Shown piece after piece: positions 5,220 to 8,854 of a DNA stretch of 8,854 bases. Origin of the DNA: Candidatus Sivonenia alaskensis PMM_0068 (GTDB lineage Bacteria > Cyanobacteriota > Cyanobacteriia > Gloeobacterales > PMM-0068); contig CASBPW010000138.1 of NCBI GenBank assembly GCA_949127685.1, positions 1 to 8,854 of the forward strand, given 5' to 3'. How positions within the stretch are numbered: position 1 is the first letter of the stretch; every line of letters begins with the position of its first letter. Below the pieces are notes generated by a model, which did not search any database, had not been told where the DNA came from, and saw only the letters and a program-made list of their open reading frames with translations. The translations under genes and the position numbers were made by a program.

Positions 5220-6446
5220 GTGACTATTTCTACCCCCTCTCTAACCGATAAAGTTTTCGAGCAGTATGAACAATCTGTGATGGGAACCTATGGGCGTTTC
5301 CCCATAGCCTTAGAGCGTGGTCGTGGAGCGCGGGTATGGGATTTAGAAGGCCGAGAGTATTTAGATTTTGTGGCAGGTATTGCTACCTGTGCTTTGGGGC
5401 ATAGTCACCCTGCCTTAACTAAGGCCGTTACAGAGCAGATGGACAAGTTGGTGCATGTTTCGAACCTTTATTACATTCCGAACCAGGGAGCATTGGCTCA
5501 GTGGATTACGGAGCGCTCAGTTGCGGACCAAGTGTTTTTCTGTAATTCTGGCGCCGAAGCCAATGAAGGGGCGATCAAGTTAGCGCGTAAGTATGGTCAT
5601 CGGGTGCTGGGGATCCAGAAGCCAAAGATCCTCACTGCCCACAATAGTTTTCATGGGCGGACCCTGGCTACGGTGACCGCTACAGGCCAACCCAAGTATC
5701 AGAAGGACTTTAAACCTCTTGTCCAAGGATTTATCTACGCTCACTACAATGATTTTCGCAGTGTAGAATGCGCCGTCCAATCCAATCCAGACACGGTTGC
5801 TATCCTCATGGAGCCCCTACAGGGAGAGGGAGGAGTGACTCCAGGGGAGCCAGCCTTTTTCCAGCAATTGCGGGATTTCTGTACAGAGAAGAAAATTCTC
5901 TTGATGCTAGATGAAGTGCAAGTGGGGATGGGCCGCACGGGAAGGCTTTGGGGCTATGAAAATTTAGGGATAGAGCCGGATATATTTACCTTGGCCAAAG
6001 CCTTGGGGGGCGGCGTGCCCATTGGTGCACTCTGTGCCCGTAAAGAATTTGCGCTCTTTGAACCTGGAGATCACGCTAGTACTTTTGGGGGTAATCCTTT
6101 GGCAACGGCAGCCGGCTTAGCCGTGTGCCGTACCCTAGAGCAAGAAAACCTGATGGAGAATGCTCATGCGCGCGGAATGCAACTGCGTGGGCATCTAGAG
6201 GCCCTCCATAATCAATACCCAGCGCATATAGAACAGGTCCGGGGCTGGGGACTCATTCAAGGTTTAGTGCTGAAAAGCGTATCTTCCATTGATGTAGTCA
6301 AATGTGCGATGGCAAAGGGCTTGCTGCTCGTTCCTGCAGGTCCCCATGTGGTCCGGTTCGTTCCTCCTTTGGTGGTGACGGCTGAGGAAGTTGACCAAGC
6401 GATGGGAATACTCTCCGAGTGCCTTGCAGACATACTGTTAGGTTGA
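5220..6446 (+). CDS. argD: Acetylornithine aminotransferase (class III, PLP-dependent)
   Basis: This class III aminotransferase transfers an amino group from glutamate to N-acetylglutamate semialdehyde, giving N-acetylornithine in arginine synthesis. The 408-residue product is full length and cytoplasmic. Visible landmarks are YGRFPIALERG (24-34), YLDFVAGIATCALGHSHP (47-64), FFCNSGAEANEGAIKLAR (106-123), which binds the PLP phosphate, HNSFHGRTLATVTATGQ (141-157) with the ring-stacking Phe144-His145-Gly146, MEPLQGEGG (197-205), LDEVQVGMGRTG (230-241) with Asp231 contacting the pyridine nitrogen, TLAKALGGGVPIGA (257-270) with Lys260 as the Schiff-base lysine, and STFGGNPLA (287-295). The start is GTG at 5220, the first start after an in-frame TAG at 5193; the next is ATG at 5280. 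No strong ribosome site precedes it. ArgD can overlap in activity with succinyldiaminopimelate or ornithine aminotransferases, so the exact substrate is by family similarity. Confidence 0.93.
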   Translation: MTISTPSLTDKVFEQYEQSVMGTYGRFPIALERGRGARVWDLEGREYLDFVAGIATCALGHSHPALTKAVTEQMDKLVHVSNLYYIPNQGALAQWITERSVADQVFFCNSGAEANEGAIKLARKYGHRVLGIQKPKILTAHNSFHGRTLATVTATGQPKYQKDFKPLVQGFIYAHYNDFRSVECAVQSNPDTVAILMEPLQGEGGVTPGEPAFFQQLRDFCTEKKILLMLDEVQVGMGRTGRLWGYENLGIEPDIFTLAKALGGGVPIGALCARKEFALFEPGDHASTFGGNPLATAAGLAVCRTLEQENLMENAHARGMQLRGHLEALHNQYPAHIEQVRGWGLIQGLVLKSVSSIDVVKCAMAKGLLLVPAGPHVVRFVPPLVVTAEEVDQAMGILSECLADILLG

Positions 6447-6485
6447 TTCTATAAATTAGCCGCACCCCCGACGCGGAATCTATTT

Positions 6486-6512
6486 CCCCCCTTAGCGAAG
6501 CAGGCCGGGGGG
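6486..6512. repeat. GC-rich palindrome downstream of argD
   Basis: CCCCCC (6486-6491) and GGGGGG (6507-6512) flank a 15-base spacer that itself contains GC-GAA-GC. It follows the argD stop by about 40 bases and could act as its transcript end, but no T-run follows. It resembles the C-run/G-run short palindromes scattered in many cyanobacterial genomes. The rest of the 281-base gap up to the histidine kinase shows no gene and no convincing promoter. Confidence 0.4.
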
Positions 6513-6727
6513 CTAGTAGGAGCACTCAAAGACCTGCCAGATCTATCCTTTAGGAAATGTGGGTAACGCATAGATTATAGGGGGGTGCATTATCATAACA
6601 AGGACTGGAATTGGGAACATAAAGCGACAGGGATGAAAAGTTTCCTATGACCATGCAAAATGAGGGAGCCCTTAGCCGAAGTGACTTGAGCCGGGAAGTG
6701 TCAATGGGGTATGCAATGTAGTCTTCT

Positions 6728-8536
6728 ATGCAATTTAATCCTTATTTACCGCTCCTAATTCTGGCTGTGGTAGTACTGTCTCCCCTTGCATTTTTTATAT
6801 GGCAGAGACGCGCTACTACCGATTTTGCGCTGGTGGTTTTCTTTTTTATCTTGGCGGTCATTGAATGGACCCTAGGCTATGGATGGGAATTGAGCGCTGC
6901 AAGCTTGCCGGTCAAGATTCTTGCCGCTAAGGTTCAGTACTTTGGGATAGTCAGTACTCCCGTCTTCTGGTTCATTTTTGCACACCAGTACACGGGCCGG
7001 GACAAGTGGCTCACTAAGGCCAAAGTGTCTCAGCTGATGATTGTTCCGATGATCACTTTGTTGCTGGTCTGGACGAACGAAGCGCACGGGTTGATTTGGA
7101 CGGCCAATCGCCTCCACTCCTTTGGTTCCCACACCATGATGGATATGAGCTATGGCCTTGGTTTTTGGGGCCATGCGCTGTATTCCTATGGCCTTGCATG
7201 CTATGGACTATTTTTGTTTGCCCAGTCCATGATCCTAAGCCCTCAGCTCTATCGAGCCCAGGCTGGTGCCCTCTTGTTCAGTGGAATCGTTATTTTTCTT
7301 GGGAATGTCCTGTTTATTTCTGGTCTGAGTCCATTCCCCAGTTTGGATCTCACGCCCCTTACGTTCAGCTTTACCGGGGCTATGATGACCTGGGCTATAT
7401 TCCGTTTCCGATTCTTGGATATTCTGCCTGTAGCAAGAGATACCATCATTGAAAGCATCGGTGATGGTGTACTGGTCATGGATATACAAGGGCGTGTCGT
7501 CGACCTCAATCCAGCAGCCCAATCAACCCTTGACTGTGAGTCTTCAAAAATTATTGGTCAGCCCGCCGTAGAGGCCCTATCCCCATGGCCTAATTTGGTT
7601 AAACACTTGCGCAACCCTGCAGAAACCTATACCGAGATGCTTTTGGAAGGGCGTTATTATGACCTGCGCATTTTGCCCTTAAATTACCGACGCAGTCTTC
7701 CCGGTGGTTGGTTGGCGGTGTGGCGAGATATCACGGAGCGAAAACAAGTAGAAGTGGATTTACAAAAAGCTAAAGAAGATGCCGAATCTGCTAACCGAGC
7801 AAAAAGTGTTTTTCTAACGAATATGAGCCATGAACTGCGGACTCCGCTCAATGCCATCCTTGGCTACAGTGAAATGCTGGAGGGTGAACTGCAAGATCTA
7901 GGTCATCAGGAATTCAGCTCCGATTTAAAAACGATTCATTCCGCAGGAAAACATCTGCTTTCGGTCATCAGCAATATGCTCGACCTAGGCAAAATTGAGG
8001 CAGGCAAAATGGACCTGTATCTCGAAACCTTTGACCTCACCGAGCTCTTGCAAGAAGTGGTAACGACTGTCAAGCCTCTGGTCAAAGAAAATAAGAATAT
8101 CCTACAGGTCAATTACCCTCAGAACTTGGGAAGTGTCGAGACCGATATGACGAAACTGCGTCAGGTCCTCTTTAATCTTTTGAGTAATGCTGCTAAATTT
8201 ACCGAAAACGGCTTGATTACGCTGACGGTGAATAGTTCTGGTCCTTCTGCGCCCTGGATTGAGTTTGAGATCAAAGATACGGGGATCGGCATGACTTCAG
8301 AACAAATTCAGCTCCTTTTCGAGGCCTTTACACAAGCGGATCCTTCTACAACCCGCAAGTACGGAGGGACAGGGTTGGGATTGGCCTTGAGCCAGTGTTT
8401 CTGCCAAATGATGGGTGGAGAAGTCACCGTCACGAGTGAATTGAATAAAGGTTCTATTTTTACGGTCCGTTTGCCTCGCACTTGGGGATATATGCAGGCT
8501 CTAGCGTCTGAGCTGACTTTTCCCATTATCTTTTGA
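6728..8536 (+). CDS. Membrane sensor histidine kinase with seven-helix N-terminal domain and PAS domain
   Basis: A 602-residue sensor kinase. Residues 1-230 hold about seven hydrophobic helices (roughly 5-25, 33-53, 63-88, 100-118, 143-168, 178-198, 208-228), matching the 7TM N-terminal histidine kinase domain class. A PAS domain follows at about 238-335 (IIESIGDGVLVMDIQGRVVDLN, ending in VWRDITERKQ), then a coiled linker. The HisKA domain carries FLTNMSHELRTPLNAILGYSEML with the phosphorylated His368. The ATPase domain shows the N box LLSNAAKFTENG (484-495), DTGIGM (517-522), the F box FEAFTQADPS, and GGTGLGLALS (546-555). There is no receiver domain, so a separate response regulator is expected, but none is in the window. 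About 18 residues (WGYMQALASELTFPIIF region) extend past the usual end. The ATG at 6728 is fixed by an in-frame TAG at 6719; its ribosome site is weak. The signal sensed is unknown. Confidence 0.93.
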   Translation: MQFNPYLPLLILAVVVLSPLAFFIWQRRATTDFALVVFFFILAVIEWTLGYGWELSAASLPVKILAAKVQYFGIVSTPVFWFIFAHQYTGRDKWLTKAKVSQLMIVPMITLLLVWTNEAHGLIWTANRLHSFGSHTMMDMSYGLGFWGHALYSYGLACYGLFLFAQSMILSPQLYRAQAGALLFSGIVIFLGNVLFISGLSPFPSLDLTPLTFSFTGAMMTWAIFRFRFLDILPVARDTIIESIGDGVLVMDIQGRVVDLNPAAQSTLDCESSKIIGQPAVEALSPWPNLVKHLRNPAETYTEMLLEGRYYDLRILPLNYRRSLPGGWLAVWRDITERKQVEVDLQKAKEDAESANRAKSVFLTNMSHELRTPLNAILGYSEMLEGELQDLGHQEFSSDLKTIHSAGKHLLSVISNMLDLGKIEAGKMDLYLETFDLTELLQEVVTTVKPLVKENKNILQVNYPQNLGSVETDMTKLRQVLFNLLSNAAKFTENGLITLTVNSSGPSAPWIEFEIKDTGIGMTSEQIQLLFEAFTQADPSTTRKYGGTGLGLALSQCFCQMMGGEVTVTSELNKGSIFTVRLPRTWGYMQALASELTFPIIF

Positions 8537-8854
8537 GAATAAAATCTGGAGGTGCTATCGAAGGCTGAAAGCCTCATTCCATCGTCAGATATTGTCAACA
8601 GGCACAGACTAATGACAATCAGTCTTGGATTTGAAATCATTACATAGTAAAGGTTCTAGGACTTAGTGGGAAAAGTCAGATAAGCTTTCCAGCTATTGTT
8701 TAGCCCGAGATCATCTGAACTTAGTTCGCTTTCAATTAACCAAAGTTCCCACAGAGTTATAACAAAAGAATGAGAGTTTCAGCCATGTCATTGCATACTA
8801 CGAACTCGGAATTTGTACTACTTTGCCCCCGGTTACACTTTCCGTAACACTACC
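8537..8854. other. Gap after the histidine kinase, no gene recognised
   Basis: No frame here has a convincing start and coding pattern. A weak hairpin AGGCT-GAA-AGCCT (8562-8574) lies about 25 bases after the kinase stop and may mark its transcript end, but no T-run follows. AGACT and AGTCT flank a short spacer near 8606-8625. At the right edge, GTTAC and GTAAC flank 7 bases. One minus-strand frame stays open for 18 codons from the right edge, too little to judge as the tail of a gene. Confidence 0.4.

Noticed and set aside
6486..6512. Insertion-sequence end or attachment site
   Set aside because: Only a short C-run/G-run palindrome is present, with no transposase, target duplication or tRNA nearby.
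8770..8847. Short plus-strand frame starting ATGAGAGTT near the right edge
   Set aside because: It stops after 25 codons at TAA and has no ribosome site or known motif.

Overview
The window looks like the chromosome of a cyanobacterium with base composition close to 50% GC as judged by eye. The clues are an RbfA of the cyanobacterial type, an 80-residue protein of a family I associate with cyanobacteria (DUF7219-like), a HypE ending in the usual Pro-Arg-Ile-Cys tail, a HemB start of the cyanobacterial kind, and a divergent cytochrome b6-like protein. No rRNA, tRNA, CRISPR array, insertion sequence or phage gene was recognised. A deep-branching cyanobacterium is possible, but this is inference.

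Layout. At the left edge the first 42 codons of hemB run leftward off the window. A 219-base gap containing an imperfect long inverted repeat separates hemB from a rightward cluster: a small conserved hypothetical protein, a SixA-type phosphohistidine phosphatase, and hypE (hydrogenase maturation). A predicted nucleotidyltransferase-fold protein follows on the same strand after 187 bases. It runs tail-to-tail into, and overlaps by 84 bases, a leftward gene for a short cytochrome b6-like membrane protein. Upstream of that, also leftward, lie a 59-residue proline-rich lipoprotein followed by a perfect 19-bp hairpin, and then rbfA. A structured 316-base divergent gap separates rbfA from the rightward acetylornithine aminotransferase gene (argD). 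Next comes a 281-base gap with a GC-rich palindrome, then a 602-residue membrane sensor histidine kinase. The last 318 bases hold no recognisable gene.

How the genes relate. Most are unlinked housekeeping or regulatory genes: tetrapyrrole synthesis, ribosome maturation, arginine synthesis and signalling. The only tight cluster is the small protein, SixA and hypE, with gaps of 38 and 4 bases. No hydrogenase structural gene and no other hyp gene is present here. The feature most worth a second look is the cytochrome b6-like protein. It keeps three of the four histidines that hold the two b hemes in cytochrome b6, has phenylalanine at the fourth, and lacks the cysteine that anchors the extra heme of the b6f complex. 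No whole new system is evident; the other notable points are unusual hairpins and inverted repeats in the gaps.
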